Shown: positions 52,794 to 63,506, numbered from the stretch's first letter. The stretch is 64,000 nucleotides of DNA from Armatimonadota bacterium (GCA_020846715.1 JADLDK010000005.1:50057-114056); one strand, 5' to 3'. A program made the numbers and translations. Notes: a model not told the origin generated them from the sequence alone.

Positions 52794-52885
52794 CAAAGCG
52801 GTCTGAGTGACAACTTCAGGTGCGATTCGTACCTATCGGTCTTTGACGTATCGCGCCATGCAGTTTCCTTCGCGCTTACACTGAA

Positions 52886-52954
52886 GCACGGCGGTGAACT
52901 TGAAGGTTTCTTAGTTACTTCTTTCCCTTCTCAGTTTGCCGCCGTGCATTTTTT
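52886..52954 (+). terminator. intrinsic terminator with long loop after ric
   Basis: The perfect 9-bp stem GCACGGCGG (52886-52894) with CCGCCGTGC (52939-52947) encloses 44 nt and is followed by TTTTTT (52949-52954). It lies 93 nt past the ric stop, before the convergent second DUF6785-like gene. Confidence 0.65.
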
Positions 52955-53060
52955 GTACGCAGGAGATAACTCGGCGGACTGGGCAGCTACGAAGTCGAGC
53001 CCCTCAAGCCTCACTCGGAGTCGCGTTCTTGACACCCGGAGACCTGCGTCAGCCCGCTGG

Positions 53061-55118
53061 CTAGTTCGGGAAACAGCGGTACATATCGCTGTTCAGGATG
53101 ATGCCGACAAAGGTCCACAGGCTTGCGATCACATAGTCGCCCAGGATCAACCCAATGAAAAAGGGCAGCGCTTTGCGGTAGAACTTCATCCCGCCAAACT
53201 TCAGCGTCAAGAGCTTGGCCAGCCACCCCAGAAAGAAAGGGAACCAGAGGAGGTCGGTGATATAGGTGTTGGCGACAGCGTAGCCGGCCGGGTGGAAGGG
53301 CCACGACACAAACTGCGTCCGGGCTATGCTGAGTAACACTGTGATGGCGGCGCCCACGCCCGCAGCGGTCAGCCCGGGAAAGTCTGGGCCCACGTCGCGC
53401 TCCAGAATGTGCGAGGCCGCCCTGGTATAGGGGATCTGGCCCATCTCAATGCGCCACGGGTTCACCTTGGCTGTGCCTGCGCCGTACGTATAGTACAGAT
53501 GCAGCACAGTCCAGGACGCGCAGAGGATGCCCACAACAACGGCCGCTACCATGGCCAGCGTCAGCCTTCGCGTGCGCAGACGTCCCTGCTCTCCGATTTT
53601 GTAGCCTTCAAATAGGTGAGGCGCTGTCATGGAGCGGTAGTCCATGTTGTACCATCCGTGGTAGGCCAGCGCAGCCAGAGCGTGAGTGCTGAAGTTCATA
53701 GGCCCGAGAGTGCGCACCACCATCTCCGGTGGATTCACCCACGGGCCGAAGTTCCACGCCGTGCCTACTTCCGCCCGGATGCGTGTGAGCGCAAGCATGT
53801 AAGCGCCGAATATCCCAAACAACAGCGCAGACGCAATCAGCGGCAGCCCGCCCCAGCACGCAAACGCAATGGCTCCTGCAAAGCAGGCTATCGCGCCAAA
53901 TACTGCCGTTCTATAGGACATACCCTCATCTGCGTCGTTGGCTTCAGACGGTCGCATAGCGCCGCGCCAGACCGCAGCCAGGTGTTTTCGCGCAATCCAG
54001 AGAGCCAGAGCCGCCAGCGCCAGCCAGGCTCCAACGCCTTGCTCAGACGAAAACGGCATTCTGGCAAAGGCCGAGCTTCCCGAGCCAGTGCGCCAACCGA
54101 GCGCAACGCACCAGACTTCAGAGAACTTGCGCACCAGATAGAAAAACCAGCAACTGAACGAGACGTCTGTGGTGAGAATATAGGACAGGCCGATGGTGTT
54201 CGGGTGAAACGCCAGAGGGAAATAGCCAAGCGCATTCCAGGGTGGTGTCCTGAAGAACGGACCGAGATCCAGCGGCCCGCCGGCTGTGGGTTTGAGCGGA
54301 ATCGCGGGAATCTGCGGAAACAGCCAGTTCAGGCTGTTGATAGACTGCAGCACCACCGGAATCAAAAATCCTATCAACATTGCGCGGCCACGCATCAGCT
54401 CTCCGAATCCTCCCGGTGACATGGTCATGGCGACTGGTACGTAAGTGATAGGAAAAGTCAGGCGCTCATTTTCAATCCACTGCCGCCGGAGAATTGCGGC
54501 GAAGCACAACATCATAAAAAGAATCAGCAGCAGGAACCCACCCCAGACCAGAAGCGGTGGAATCCATGCGCGAATGTGCGCCCATGTGTACAACGTGCTG
54601 TTGCCCACATAAAAAGCGCGAATGGCTTCCTGGTCGCGCGGCGCCCAGGACCAGGGGACAGCGTCTGCCATCTCCTTCCAGTGGTCAAACGGAAACCAGA
54701 GGGGATTGGCCAGCGCCGGAGTGAGAAAGCCGATCATTCCGATCCCCGCTACTGAGGAGCCGACGGCGGTCAGGATGTAAATTGTGGCAAGCTCTCCGGG
54801 CTTGAACGCCGCTGCCGGGCGCACACTCTGCACAAATGCGTTGAGGCTACACACAACAAACAGCGCAAAGATCGCCCCGATTGGCAGCGCTGTGCAGGTA
54901 ATCTCTGTCGTGCCTGTGCGCACTTCAGAGTAGGTGATCCACCAGCACATGGCTACGATCAACGCCAGTGACGTGAGGACGGCGCGCGCGCTCACACCGC
55001 CGTGTCGCCCGGAATCGCCGACCTCGATTTTCAGGTCGCTTTCGCAGTCCGCTGCGCTGGCTCTTTCAGCCCCGCAGTGTTGTATTTTGGCCAGATGATC
55101 CGTCGGTGGCTCAGGCAA
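53061..55118 (-). CDS. DUF6785-like polytopic membrane protein (copy 2)
   Basis: This 685-residue membrane protein is paralogous to the one at 35.4 kb across its whole length. Shared landmarks are LRRQWIENERLTFPITYVPVAM, TTDVSFSCWFFYLVRK, VSWPFHPAGYAVANTY and FGGMKFYRKALPFFIGLILGDYV. About 14 hydrophobic segments follow a polar N-tail. Start TTG 55118 has GAGGA 9 nt upstream. It is followed upstream on the same strand by a Gfo/Idh oxidoreductase gene 86 nt away, so an uptake-plus-oxidation unit for a sugar-like compound is possible. The substrate is unknown. Confidence 0.78.
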   Translation of the reverse strand: MPEPPTDHLAKIQHCGAERASAADCESDLKIEVGDSGRHGGVSARAVLTSLALIVAMCWWITYSEVRTGTTEITCTALPIGAIFALFVVCSLNAFVQSVRPAAAFKPGELATIYILTAVGSSVAGIGMIGFLTPALANPLWFPFDHWKEMADAVPWSWAPRDQEAIRAFYVGNSTLYTWAHIRAWIPPLLVWGGFLLLILFMMLCFAAILRRQWIENERLTFPITYVPVAMTMSPGGFGELMRGRAMLIGFLIPVVLQSINSLNWLFPQIPAIPLKPTAGGPLDLGPFFRTPPWNALGYFPLAFHPNTIGLSYILTTDVSFSCWFFYLVRKFSEVWCVALGWRTGSGSSAFARMPFSSEQGVGAWLALAALALWIARKHLAAVWRGAMRPSEANDADEGMSYRTAVFGAIACFAGAIAFACWGGLPLIASALLFGIFGAYMLALTRIRAEVGTAWNFGPWVNPPEMVVRTLGPMNFSTHALAALAYHGWYNMDYRSMTAPHLFEGYKIGEQGRLRTRRLTLAMVAAVVVGILCASWTVLHLYYTYGAGTAKVNPWRIEMGQIPYTRAASHILERDVGPDFPGLTAAGVGAAITVLLSIARTQFVSWPFHPAGYAVANTYITDLLWFPFFLGWLAKLLTLKFGGMKFYRKALPFFIGLILGDYVIASLWTFVGIILNSDMYRCFPN

Positions 55119-55204
55119 AGGGGAGGCGTCCTCACTTCAGTGCGGGTAGTAATGTGTTAGTTAGACCGCACCGCTTCGGTCTCCTTTGTCGCAGAGCTTC
55201 GCAG

Positions 55205-56185
55205 TCACGCCTCCATCGGATACTTCAGTCCCCACTGGCTGCGAATCTCATCCATTGTTCTTATGATGGACAGTGTTTCGTTCAGCCCGATGACTTCGCT
55301 TTCGGTTTTGCCCTGCCGGATGCACCGCATGCACTCCTCCGCCTCGTACTCAAACCCGTTTATGGCAAGGGGCATCTCGATAGTCTCTGTCTCGTCGCCC
55401 TTTGTGACAGTCATTCTGGTGGCGCGCCAGAAGTTTGGGATGCGAATCATCCCCTCAGAGCCCATCAGCACAGCTTCATGCTGAGTGTTTGTACGCACGG
55501 CCGAGGAGAGTATCGCCACCTCTCCACCGCCATACCCAAGCAGCATGGCGCACTGTTCATCCACTCCGGTTTGTCCGAGATGCGCCAGGGATGCGATGTG
55601 CTCCGGAGCGCCCAAAAACCAGGAAGCCAGGGATACCGTGTAAACGCCCACGTCCAGCAATCCTCCGCCCGCAAGCTGTGGGTTCAGGAGACGGCCGGAC
55701 GGATCCCATCCGGCGCGAAAGCCAAAATCCGCCTGCAGCATTCGCAACTCCCCAATGGCGCCTTCTGAGACCATCTGGCGCGCTCTTTCCATCACTGGAA
55801 GAAAGCGCGTCCACATCGCCTCCATTAGAAATCGCTTTTGCTTTCGCGCCGTCTCCACCATCTGCTCGGCTTCCGCAAAGTTGACCGCGAAGGGTTTTTC
55901 GCACAGTACGGCCTTCCCATGCTCCAGGCACAGGACCGTGCAGTCTTTGTGGTACGGATGAGCGGTGGCGACATAAATGATGTCGAGGTTGTCATCGGCG
56001 GCCATCTCAGCGTAGCTGCCATAAGCCTTCGCTATCCCGCACTCGGAGGCAAATTTGCGCGCTTTCTCAATATCTCGTGAGCCTACCGCTGCCAGGTCCG
56101 CGTCTGGAAGCGCATTTAGCGCCTCCGCCATTTTGCGCGCGATACCACCCGCGCCAAGAATACCCCATCTGATTGCATCCGCCAT
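55205..56185 (-). CDS. Gfo/Idh/MocA family oxidoreductase (dihydrodiol dehydrogenase-like)
   Basis: This is a 326-residue NAD(P)-dependent oxidoreductase. The Rossmann start is RWGILGAGGIARKMAEAL, then VGSRDIEKARKFA, ATAHPYHKDC and AVLCEKPFAVN with the EKP Lys. GGGLLDVGVYTVSLA in the substrate domain matches the dimeric dihydrodiol dehydrogenase/1,5-anhydrofructose-reductase branch. GGAGG lies 8 nt before ATG 56185, whereas the in-frame ATG 56191 is only 2 nt away, so 56185 is the start. It is transcribed towards the second DUF6785-like gene and is divergent from eno. Confidence 0.9.
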   Translation of the reverse strand: MADAIRWGILGAGGIARKMAEALNALPDADLAAVGSRDIEKARKFASECGIAKAYGSYAEMAADDNLDIIYVATAHPYHKDCTVLCLEHGKAVLCEKPFAVNFAEAEQMVETARKQKRFLMEAMWTRFLPVMERARQMVSEGAIGELRMLQADFGFRAGWDPSGRLLNPQLAGGGLLDVGVYTVSLASWFLGAPEHIASLAHLGQTGVDEQCAMLLGYGGGEVAILSSAVRTNTQHEAVLMGSEGMIRIPNFWRATRMTVTKGDETETIEMPLAINGFEYEAEECMRCIRQGKTESEVIGLNETLSIIRTMDEIRSQWGLKYPMEA

Positions 56186-56270
56186 ATCCATCTCCTCCAA
56201 GGTTATCGCCTGAGAGTTAGCTCCCCCAGTACAAGTTCCTCCAAACCTGCTACTCTCAGTGGGTAAGGCA

Positions 56271-56306
56271 CTCCTCGAGCCAGACCCTTGCGTCTGGCTC
56301 GAGGAG
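56271..56306. promoter_or_regulatory. perfect 15-bp inverted repeat between a divergent oxidoreductase gene and eno
   Basis: CTCCTCGAGCCAGAC (56271-56285) and GTCTGGCTCGAGGAG (56292-56306) are exact reverse complements across the 6-nt loop CCTTGC. TAAAAT (56318-56323) downstream could be the eno -10, which would put the -35 inside the right arm. No T-tract follows on either strand, and the position between divergent promoters argues against a simple terminator. Confidence 0.7.
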
Positions 56307-56369
56307 GCGGTTTCGGCTAAAATCCTCGCGGTCTCATCAGAGCAAGGGCGCCGTGAAAGCCACACATAA

Positions 56370-57674
<1,305 letters not shown>

Positions 57675-57683
57675 CGCTGTGAG

Positions 57684-57730
57684 GGCAGTCGGAGCAGGTG
57701 CGTTACGTTTTCAGGCTCTGACTGCCTGTT
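57684..57730 (+). terminator. intrinsic-type terminator after eno
   Basis: A 12-bp stem with one G-U pair, GGCAGTCGGAGC (57684-57695) and GCTCTGACTGCC (57715-57726), is followed by TGTTTTC. It would separate eno from pyk at least partly. Confidence 0.7.
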
Positions 57731-57770
57731 TTCATCTTTACCGTACTCCTGGGCGAGGGACACTATAGCC

Positions 57771-59204
57771 GTGGCGCGCCGCACAAAGATAGTCTGCACA
57801 CTGGGACCGGCGAGCAGTGGGCAGGAAGCTATTGAAGCGTTGACAGACGCGGGAATGAACGTCGCGCGGCTGAACTTCTCGCACGGGACTCACGCCTTTC
57901 ACCGGGCCAACATTGAGGCGGTTCGCGCAGTGGCTGAGGAGCGTGGGATCGCCGTTGGCGTGCTGCAGGATCTGCCGGGACCCAAGATTCGCATAGGCGC
58001 GCTCAAGGGTGGGTCTGCTACACTTGAAACCGGCCGCCGGGTGCGCTTCGAAGCAGATGTGGCGCTGGGTGATGCGCAGCGCATCGGTCTCCCGCATCCG
58101 GAGATTCTGGTGGGCATGTCCTCTGGGACTCACTTCTACCTGGCCGACGGAATGCTGGATCTGAGAGTGCTGGCCAAAGACAGCGACGGCGTGACTGCGG
58201 AAGTGGTAGTTGGCGGAGTGCTGCGCAGTCACAAGGGAGTCAACGTTCCCGACAGTCAGGTTGCGCTGCCACCGGCGACTACGGTCGATCTGGAGCATCT
58301 GCGTTTTGGAATGGAAGCCGGTGTTGACTGGGTGGCCGTCTCCTTTGTCGCCAGTCCCCAGGATGTGATTCCCTTCAGAGAGGCTGCCAGGTCGGTGGGC
58401 AGCCGCGTGCGCTTTCTGGCGAAAATCGAGCGCAAACAGGCGCTGGATCATCTCGATGAGATCATTGCGGCTTTTGATGGGGTGATGGTCGCGCGTGGAG
58501 ATCTGGGAATTGAAATCCCGATTCAGCAGGTTCCACTGATTCAAAAAGAGATTATCAAGAAGTGTCGCGCGGCCGGAAAGCCGGTTATTGTCGCCACGCA
58601 GATGTTGATGAGCATGGTTGACAGTCCACGTCCAACGCGCGCCGAAGCGGCAGATATCGCTAATGCTATTCTGGATGGAACTGACGCCGTGATGCTGAGC
58701 GAAGAGACAGCTATCGGGCGCTATCCGGTCGAATGCGTTCAGACAATGGCCCAGGTGGCGGAGCAGGCAGAAGAGTATCTGCTTGGAGACTCCTCACAAC
58801 GGGGCAGAACACGCTCTCGCTCCGGAATATCTTCCACAGACGCCATCGCCATGGCCGCGGCGACTATGGCGGAGGAGCTGGATGTCAAGGCGATTATAAG
58901 CTGCACCGCAACAGGCGCAACAGCCCGGGCCGTGAGCAAGCAGCGTCCTTCCGTTCCTGTCCTGGCATCCGTCTCCGCTGAGTTTGTCCGGGGGCAGCTC
59001 GCGCTTTCGTGGGGTGTGCGGCCGTATCGGACTGAAGGACAGGCGAGCATGGACGACATGATTTCAACAGCCGTGAAAGGAGCCATTGACACCGGCGTTG
59101 TAAACCTGCATGATTGGGTTATCATCATTGCGGGTGTCCGGGCCGGAGTGCCCGGCAATACCAGTCTCATCAAATACCATCGCGTTGGTGACAGTATCGG
59201 GTAG
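57771..59204 (+). CDS. pyk: pyruvate kinase
   Basis: This 477-residue tetrameric enzyme makes pyruvate and ATP from phosphoenolpyruvate and ADP. Motifs are TKIVCTLGPASSGQEAIEAL, NVARLNFSHGTH, LQDLPGPKIRIG, the active-site segment FLAKIERKQALDHLDEI with Lys, and DGVMVARGDLGIEIP. The B domain and the C-terminal allosteric domain are both present, and length is typical. GTG 57771 is the start; the SD is weak. It follows eno by 96 nt across a terminator-like hairpin and precedes the FtsB-like gene by 68 nt. Confidence 0.97.
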   Translation: MARRTKIVCTLGPASSGQEAIEALTDAGMNVARLNFSHGTHAFHRANIEAVRAVAEERGIAVGVLQDLPGPKIRIGALKGGSATLETGRRVRFEADVALGDAQRIGLPHPEILVGMSSGTHFYLADGMLDLRVLAKDSDGVTAEVVVGGVLRSHKGVNVPDSQVALPPATTVDLEHLRFGMEAGVDWVAVSFVASPQDVIPFREAARSVGSRVRFLAKIERKQALDHLDEIIAAFDGVMVARGDLGIEIPIQQVPLIQKEIIKKCRAAGKPVIVATQMLMSMVDSPRPTRAEAADIANAILDGTDAVMLSEETAIGRYPVECVQTMAQVAEQAEEYLLGDSSQRGRTRSRSGISSTDAIAMAAATMAEELDVKAIISCTATGATARAVSKQRPSVPVLASVSAEFVRGQLALSWGVRPYRTEGQASMDDMISTAVKGAIDTGVVNLHDWVIIIAGVRAGVPGNTSLIKYHRVGDSIG

Positions 59205-59272
59205 AGAAAGACCGGCGGAGTCCTGGGTGAGGGATCGCCCTGGGCATTCGCTGGTTGGTGGAGAAGTGCAGG

Positions 59273-59791
59273 ATGCCCACGGAAGCGGAGAAGGATCTCC
59301 TCAGGCTCAACAGACTTCCAGTCGAGCCTCTCAAAAAACCTCGCGTTTCAAGGTCGCGCAAGACAGATAACCGCGCCAGGGCCACCCCTCGAGCGCTGAT
59401 AAGGCGCTATTTCGTGATTTTTGCTGTGCTCGCTGTCCTCTTTGAAGGGGCTACGTACGCGATACGGCCGTTCTGCGCCATCTGGCTTGTTTCCCGCGAC
59501 ACACCCGCCCTTGAGCGCAAAGTGAAAGAGGAGCGCCAGAAGCAGGAAGACCTGAAGTGGCAGCTCAAGTTTGCCGAATCTCCCCGCGGAGCCGTCGCGC
59601 TTTCACGTGACTACGGATATATCAAGCCTGGTGAAGTGCCTTTTGTGTTGCCGGGGCAGGATCAGTTGGCGCAGCGCCTGACCGCGCCCGAGCCTCAGAC
59701 GGTGACACTGTGGGACAAGGTCATGACGGCTCTGTGCAAAGTGAGTCGCGCCGGTCCGGAGATTGTCCAGCGGGATTCAACCAAGAACTGA
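59273..59791 (+). CDS. FtsB/DivIC-like septum formation protein
   Basis: This 172-residue bitopic membrane protein has a basic cytoplasmic N-tail (RVSRSRKTDNRARATPRAL), one membrane helix (YFVIFAVLAVLFEGATYAI) and an extracytoplasmic coiled coil (LERKVKEERQKQEDLKWQLK). The YGYIKPGEVPFV segment is the conserved ending of the DivIC/FtsB fold (normally G-x-x-x-P-G-E). In other bacteria ftsB lies directly after eno, as nearly here, with pyk in between. It should act in the divisome with FtsL and FtsQ. ATG 59273 has GGAG 9 nt upstream. Confidence 0.85.
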   Translation: MPTEAEKDLLRLNRLPVEPLKKPRVSRSRKTDNRARATPRALIRRYFVIFAVLAVLFEGATYAIRPFCAIWLVSRDTPALERKVKEERQKQEDLKWQLKFAESPRGAVALSRDYGYIKPGEVPFVLPGQDQLAQRLTAPEPQTVTLWDKVMTALCKVSRAGPEIVQRDSTKN

Positions 59792-59933
59792 AGTCGGCCG
59801 GCTTCAGGCCGTCTGGTGGGCTGTACCTGGCGGATTGAGCTTTAATGTCCCGCAAGCCACGCCCGACTCCGTTCGTTGACCCCCTGTTTGGAATTGGAGA
59901 ACACGCTCGGCGTCCGGTGCGTCATGTAGTGTA

Positions 59934-61691
59934 GTGATTTTTTGGAACAAACTCGCTGTCTTCATTGTATTTCTCGCCGCCGTAATCACCGGTGTCGCTG
60001 CGCCTGCGCGCGCGGCTCTGCCTGCGCCTGACAGGCTGTATCTGGAGCGCCTGGCTACAGCGCTTCAGGAGCTTGAGTCGGGAAGCTGCGTGAGTGCGCA
60101 CCAGGCGCTGGTGGCTGCGCTGGAGCAGAGGCGGGATGAGCGCCTGGCCTACCTCGTCCGGCCTGTAATCTACCTGCATTGCGGCGCTTTTGCGGAGGCG
60201 GACAAAGCCTTTGACGAAGCGATCAAGATGAATGCTCCGGGCGACATCTGCGCTTACGGCAAAGCTGTGTGCAGTCTGGCCCGCCGGGATTTTGGAGCTG
60301 CCCGGAGCCGTCTGCCCTCTTCCGGAAAATGGGTGCAGACAGAGGATCTGCAGGCGCTCAGCGCCTATATTGATGTGCTGAGGGGCGGAGGGCCTGACAG
60401 AGTCAGGAACGAGCCTGCCTTCGTTCAGATGGCGGCTTACGCCAGCCTTCGCGCGGGAGATTTGCCGAAAGCGGAAGCTCTGTTGAGTTCTGTCAAACGC
60501 AGGACGGAGCCCGTCGCGGCTCTGGATTCTGGTCTGGGCTTCAGTATGGATCCCGCAGCGCCGGTGCACTATGTGAGCCTGAGCAACGCTGCGTCTGAAA
60601 TCCTGGGGCAGGTTCAGGCCGGACCTCTCACCGGGTTTTCAGGAGTCGTGCGGCTCCGTGCGGATAGAAGCAAAACTCCGGGGGCAGAATACGTCCAGTT
60701 CATGGTGGACGACAGTGTTATCGGCATCGTGAACGCGCCGCCCTATGAAATATCCTGGGATACCAGCCGCGTAGCCAACGGTGTGCACACTGTGACGATG
60801 CGCAGCCAGACGGGAGCCGGGTACGTCCTGGGAGAGACCTCTCAGCAGGTGATGGTCACAAACGTCGCGCCCTCGCCGGGTGCGCCAATTACCGGGCCGG
60901 CGGCCGACCGGTTGATCCAGGCGCTGTGGGAACTGTTGAGACTTGGGCCGTGTCATACGTGGAATGAATACGAACTTGGCAGGATTGCAGAGCAGAGTGG
61001 GCGGTCCAGAGAAGCCATGCTTCACTACGAAAGAGTGCTGGCAAGCGAGCCTTTCTACCGTGATGCAGGATCGAGGTGGAAGAGCCTGACACGCTTTTCC
61101 GCTCTGGAGACAGTGTGGAAGGGCAAAGGAACTGACCACAGCATTGCCGTAACTTTTGACGACGGGCCTAATGATGGTACAGAGTCATTACTGGAGGCCG
61201 TGAGCGCCAGTGGCGTAAGAGCGACATTTTTCATCGTCGGATCGCAGGCTCGCAGATATCCTGATTTGCTGAAGAAGATTGCGGCTGGCGGTCACGAGCT
61301 GGCCTGCCATTCCGAGTCGCACCGCAGCATGACCCAGCTCAACACCGAGGAGTTTATTAGGGAGCTGTTTGGGCCGATATCAATAATACACGAGCTTACG
61401 GGACAGATTCCGCGCTTTTTCCGCCCGCCGGGCGGGCATCTCAATGCGGTGGCGCGGCGCACTGCGGCTGAGTTCGGCCTTACGCCGGTCATGTGGACGA
61501 CTCATGTCGGGCCGTATGAAGGAGGACCGGTGGCCACAATGGAACAATACGCTGCGGCTAAAGTGCAGGCAGGGTCAGTCCTGCTGTTGCACAACTGTGA
61601 ACCAACGACTCTGAAAGCGTTTCCGGCGATGATCGCGAACTTCAGGAGCCGGAATCTGAAAATGGTGGGCATCTCGGACCTGAGAAAATAA
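59934..61691 (+). CDS. secreted polysaccharide deacetylase with TPR-like and Ig-like domains
   Basis: This 585-residue exported protein begins with a signal peptide (MIFWNKLAVFIVFLAAVITG and onwards). It has a helical TPR-like region (about 30-180), an Ig-like domain (about 230-300; YVQFMVDDSVIGIVNAPPY), another TPR-like pair (YELGRIAEQSGRSREAMLHY) and a C-terminal NodB deacetylase domain. Metal and catalytic motifs are all there: AVTFDDGPNDG (Asp-Asp), HSESHRS (His-x3-His), RPPGGHLN and LLLHN. It should remove acetyl groups from peptidoglycan or another polymer. The start GTG 59934 has no SD. It follows the FtsB-like gene by 142 nt. Confidence 0.88.
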   Translation: MIFWNKLAVFIVFLAAVITGVAAPARAALPAPDRLYLERLATALQELESGSCVSAHQALVAALEQRRDERLAYLVRPVIYLHCGAFAEADKAFDEAIKMNAPGDICAYGKAVCSLARRDFGAARSRLPSSGKWVQTEDLQALSAYIDVLRGGGPDRVRNEPAFVQMAAYASLRAGDLPKAEALLSSVKRRTEPVAALDSGLGFSMDPAAPVHYVSLSNAASEILGQVQAGPLTGFSGVVRLRADRSKTPGAEYVQFMVDDSVIGIVNAPPYEISWDTSRVANGVHTVTMRSQTGAGYVLGETSQQVMVTNVAPSPGAPITGPAADRLIQALWELLRLGPCHTWNEYELGRIAEQSGRSREAMLHYERVLASEPFYRDAGSRWKSLTRFSALETVWKGKGTDHSIAVTFDDGPNDGTESLLEAVSASGVRATFFIVGSQARRYPDLLKKIAAGGHELACHSESHRSMTQLNTEEFIRELFGPISIIHELTGQIPRFFRPPGGHLNAVARRTAAEFGLTPVMWTTHVGPYEGGPVATMEQYAAAKVQAGSVLLLHNCEPTTLKAFPAMIANFRSRNLKMVGISDLRK

Positions 61692-61773
61692 AAGGCTTCG
61701 GGACGGGATCTGAGACAGGTTTTCCATAGCCCAGGCGTCCGGGAAAAATAAGAAGGCTACGAGAGATTCATCT

Positions 61774-62574
61774 ATGAACGCTAGATTTTACACAGTGATG
61801 GGGATTGCGCTGACCTCAGCGGTTTTGGCCTGCGCGGCGGGGACCGGGGAAGCCGCCAGGTCGCGCCGGGCTGCGCCAGTCTCTTTTGGGCCAGAAAGAT
61901 CGCTGGCTGGCATTTCCATTGGGCGTCCAGCCACTCAGGTCGTGTCCAAGTACGGCAATCCCAGCCGCGTGGACGCCAGTGCGACTGTCTCACAGAGCCA
62001 GCCGGGGACGCCAGGGGCTCCGGGACTGGAAGGACTTCCGCAGCCTCAGAACTTTGGACTTCCCGCTCAGCCACCCGGCAGCGTTATGGGAGCGCCTGGT
62101 GGCATGAGCCCTGGTGGCCCGGCGGAGCTGGGTGGAGCGCTTGGCAATGTGATTGGCGGGCTCTTCGGCGCAGGTACGCAACAGCCCGCGCCCGGAGCCG
62201 GATTTGCGCCTCCGGGAGGTGTCCTTCCAGGTCAGGAAGCCTTCGGGCAGGCACAACCGGTAGTGCAGCGCCCGATTACCAAGCTCTACTACGACTATCC
62301 AACCGGCCCGTCGCTGATCTTCACCGTCGGCTACAAGGGCCTGGTTGAGCAGATTGACGCGTTTGCTCCCTGGCCGTGGTCTCCAGCGCGCACGAAGCGC
62401 GGTATCGGTGTGGGCGCGACTTACAGGCAGGTTGTGGCCAGATATGGTTATCCACAAGCGCAGCGCTCCAACCCGGATGGCACTCTCGTGATGGATTATT
62501 CCGAGCGCGCACACGTAGCTTTCACGCTGCTGGCCGGGCGTGTGGTTGGAGTGTCTGTCGCTCTGGTTGAGTAG
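61774..62574 (+). CDS. secreted protein with two BamE/SmpA-like half repeats
   Basis: This 266-residue exported protein has a signal peptide or lipoprotein-like leader (MNARFYTVMGIALTSAVLAC). Two similar units flank a long Pro/Gly-rich, low-complexity middle: LAGISIGRPATQVVSKYGNP (about 46-65) and RGIGVGATYRQVVARYGYP (about 209-227). The G-I-x-x-G-x-x-x-x-x-V-x-x-x-Y-G-x-P pattern is that of BamE/SmpA/OmlA-type helix-strand elements. The second unit is followed by a strand-rich end (LVMDYSERAHVAFTLLAGRV). The role is unknown; envelope location is inferred. Confidence 0.7.
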   Translation: MNARFYTVMGIALTSAVLACAAGTGEAARSRRAAPVSFGPERSLAGISIGRPATQVVSKYGNPSRVDASATVSQSQPGTPGAPGLEGLPQPQNFGLPAQPPGSVMGAPGGMSPGGPAELGGALGNVIGGLFGAGTQQPAPGAGFAPPGGVLPGQEAFGQAQPVVQRPITKLYYDYPTGPSLIFTVGYKGLVEQIDAFAPWPWSPARTKRGIGVGATYRQVVARYGYPQAQRSNPDGTLVMDYSERAHVAFTLLAGRVVGVSVALVE

Positions 62575-62873
62575 CAGCGCGCTGGGTGCTTTGACTCTGG
62601 AGTGCCGGTAGAAAAGCGCACAGGCTTGCGCAGGCGTCTGCCGCCGATGCAAGGTCACTGGCCCGGCCGCAGGCCACGCGTGTGGCTTTTGAGCCAATCA
62701 CACACCGGTCCCGAACTGATCTAAGCTCGGCGTCACGACCAGCGCCTGCCTAACCCGATACGACCGGGTCTTACGTTATCGAAGAGCGGGCGGGCTTATC
62801 AGTCCATCTCAGCGGATTGCTCCAGCATCACTCAACTGAGTCACGAGCCGCCTGTCGCCGAGAGGTTGAGACT
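62575..62873. other. 299-bp gap with a small T-tailed hairpin
   Basis: GCCAC (62673-62677) pairs with GTGGC (62682-62686) and is followed by TTTT, a possible weak terminator for the preceding gene. No ORF, tRNA or riboswitch is recognisable in the remainder. Confidence 0.4.
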
Positions 62874-63506
62874 ATGAAGGACCAGTCTGAACCTGAAAGC
62901 ACGGAGAGTATCGAACGCTACGTCAGGGCTTGCCAGACTGATTTTTGGCGGGCTGTATTTGAAGCAGAAGTCCGGTATCTGGAGCGACGGCTGTGCGGTT
63001 GCAGAGATATTCTGAGCGTCGGCTGTGGCCCCGCCGCAATTGAGAAGCTGCTGAGCGAGCGCGGATTCCAGGTTACTGGCGTTGATGTCTCACAACAGGC
63101 TCTTGACAGAGCGCCCGATGAGATCAGGACAGTTGCCGGTGACGCTGCGAGCCTGCCTCTTTCGGACAACTCTTTCGATGCCGTTGTCTATATTGCTTCA
63201 CTGCAATTCATTAAGGATTACGAAGCCGCAGTCCATGAAGCATGGCGCGTGATGCGCCCCGAAGGCAGGCTGGTGGCGATGCTTCTCAATCCGCAGTCCA
63301 GCTTTTTCCAGCAGCAATCGAGCAGGCCTGGCTCCTATGTGAGAAGTATCAAACATCTCAGCCTCTCGCAAACCGAGAAGGCGATCGCACTTGGAGGCGA
63401 CGTTGAGTGTGAGTACTTTCTTGGCATCGATGGAGATGAACTCTTCGACAGCGCTGATCCCCAGTGGGCGGCGCTGTATGTTGTGAATGCGACGCGCCGG
63501 GCTTGA
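62874..63506 (+). CDS. class I SAM-dependent methyltransferase (ubiE/type 11-like)
   Basis: This 210-residue methyltransferase has motif I as ILSVGCGPAAIEKLL, then VTGVDVSQQALDRAP, the DAASLPLSDNSFDAVVYIAS segment typical of the methyltransferase-11 family, and HEAWRVMRPEGRLVAML. A Cys-x-Cys just before motif I (RRLCGCRDI) is unusual. ATG 62874 has AGAGG 8 nt upstream; the frame is open to 62817 without a good start. It lies 99 nt before dnaG. The substrate is unknown. Confidence 0.88.
   Translation: MKDQSEPESTESIERYVRACQTDFWRAVFEAEVRYLERRLCGCRDILSVGCGPAAIEKLLSERGFQVTGVDVSQQALDRAPDEIRTVAGDAASLPLSDNSFDAVVYIASLQFIKDYEAAVHEAWRVMRPEGRLVAMLLNPQSSFFQQQSSRPGSYVRSIKHLSLSQTEKAIALGGDVECEYFLGIDGDELFDSADPQWAALYVVNATRRA

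Noticed and set aside
62447..62460. TTATCCACA, a DnaA-box match
   Set aside because: It is a single copy inside a coding region with no A+T-rich unwinding region or box cluster, so no origin is indicated.
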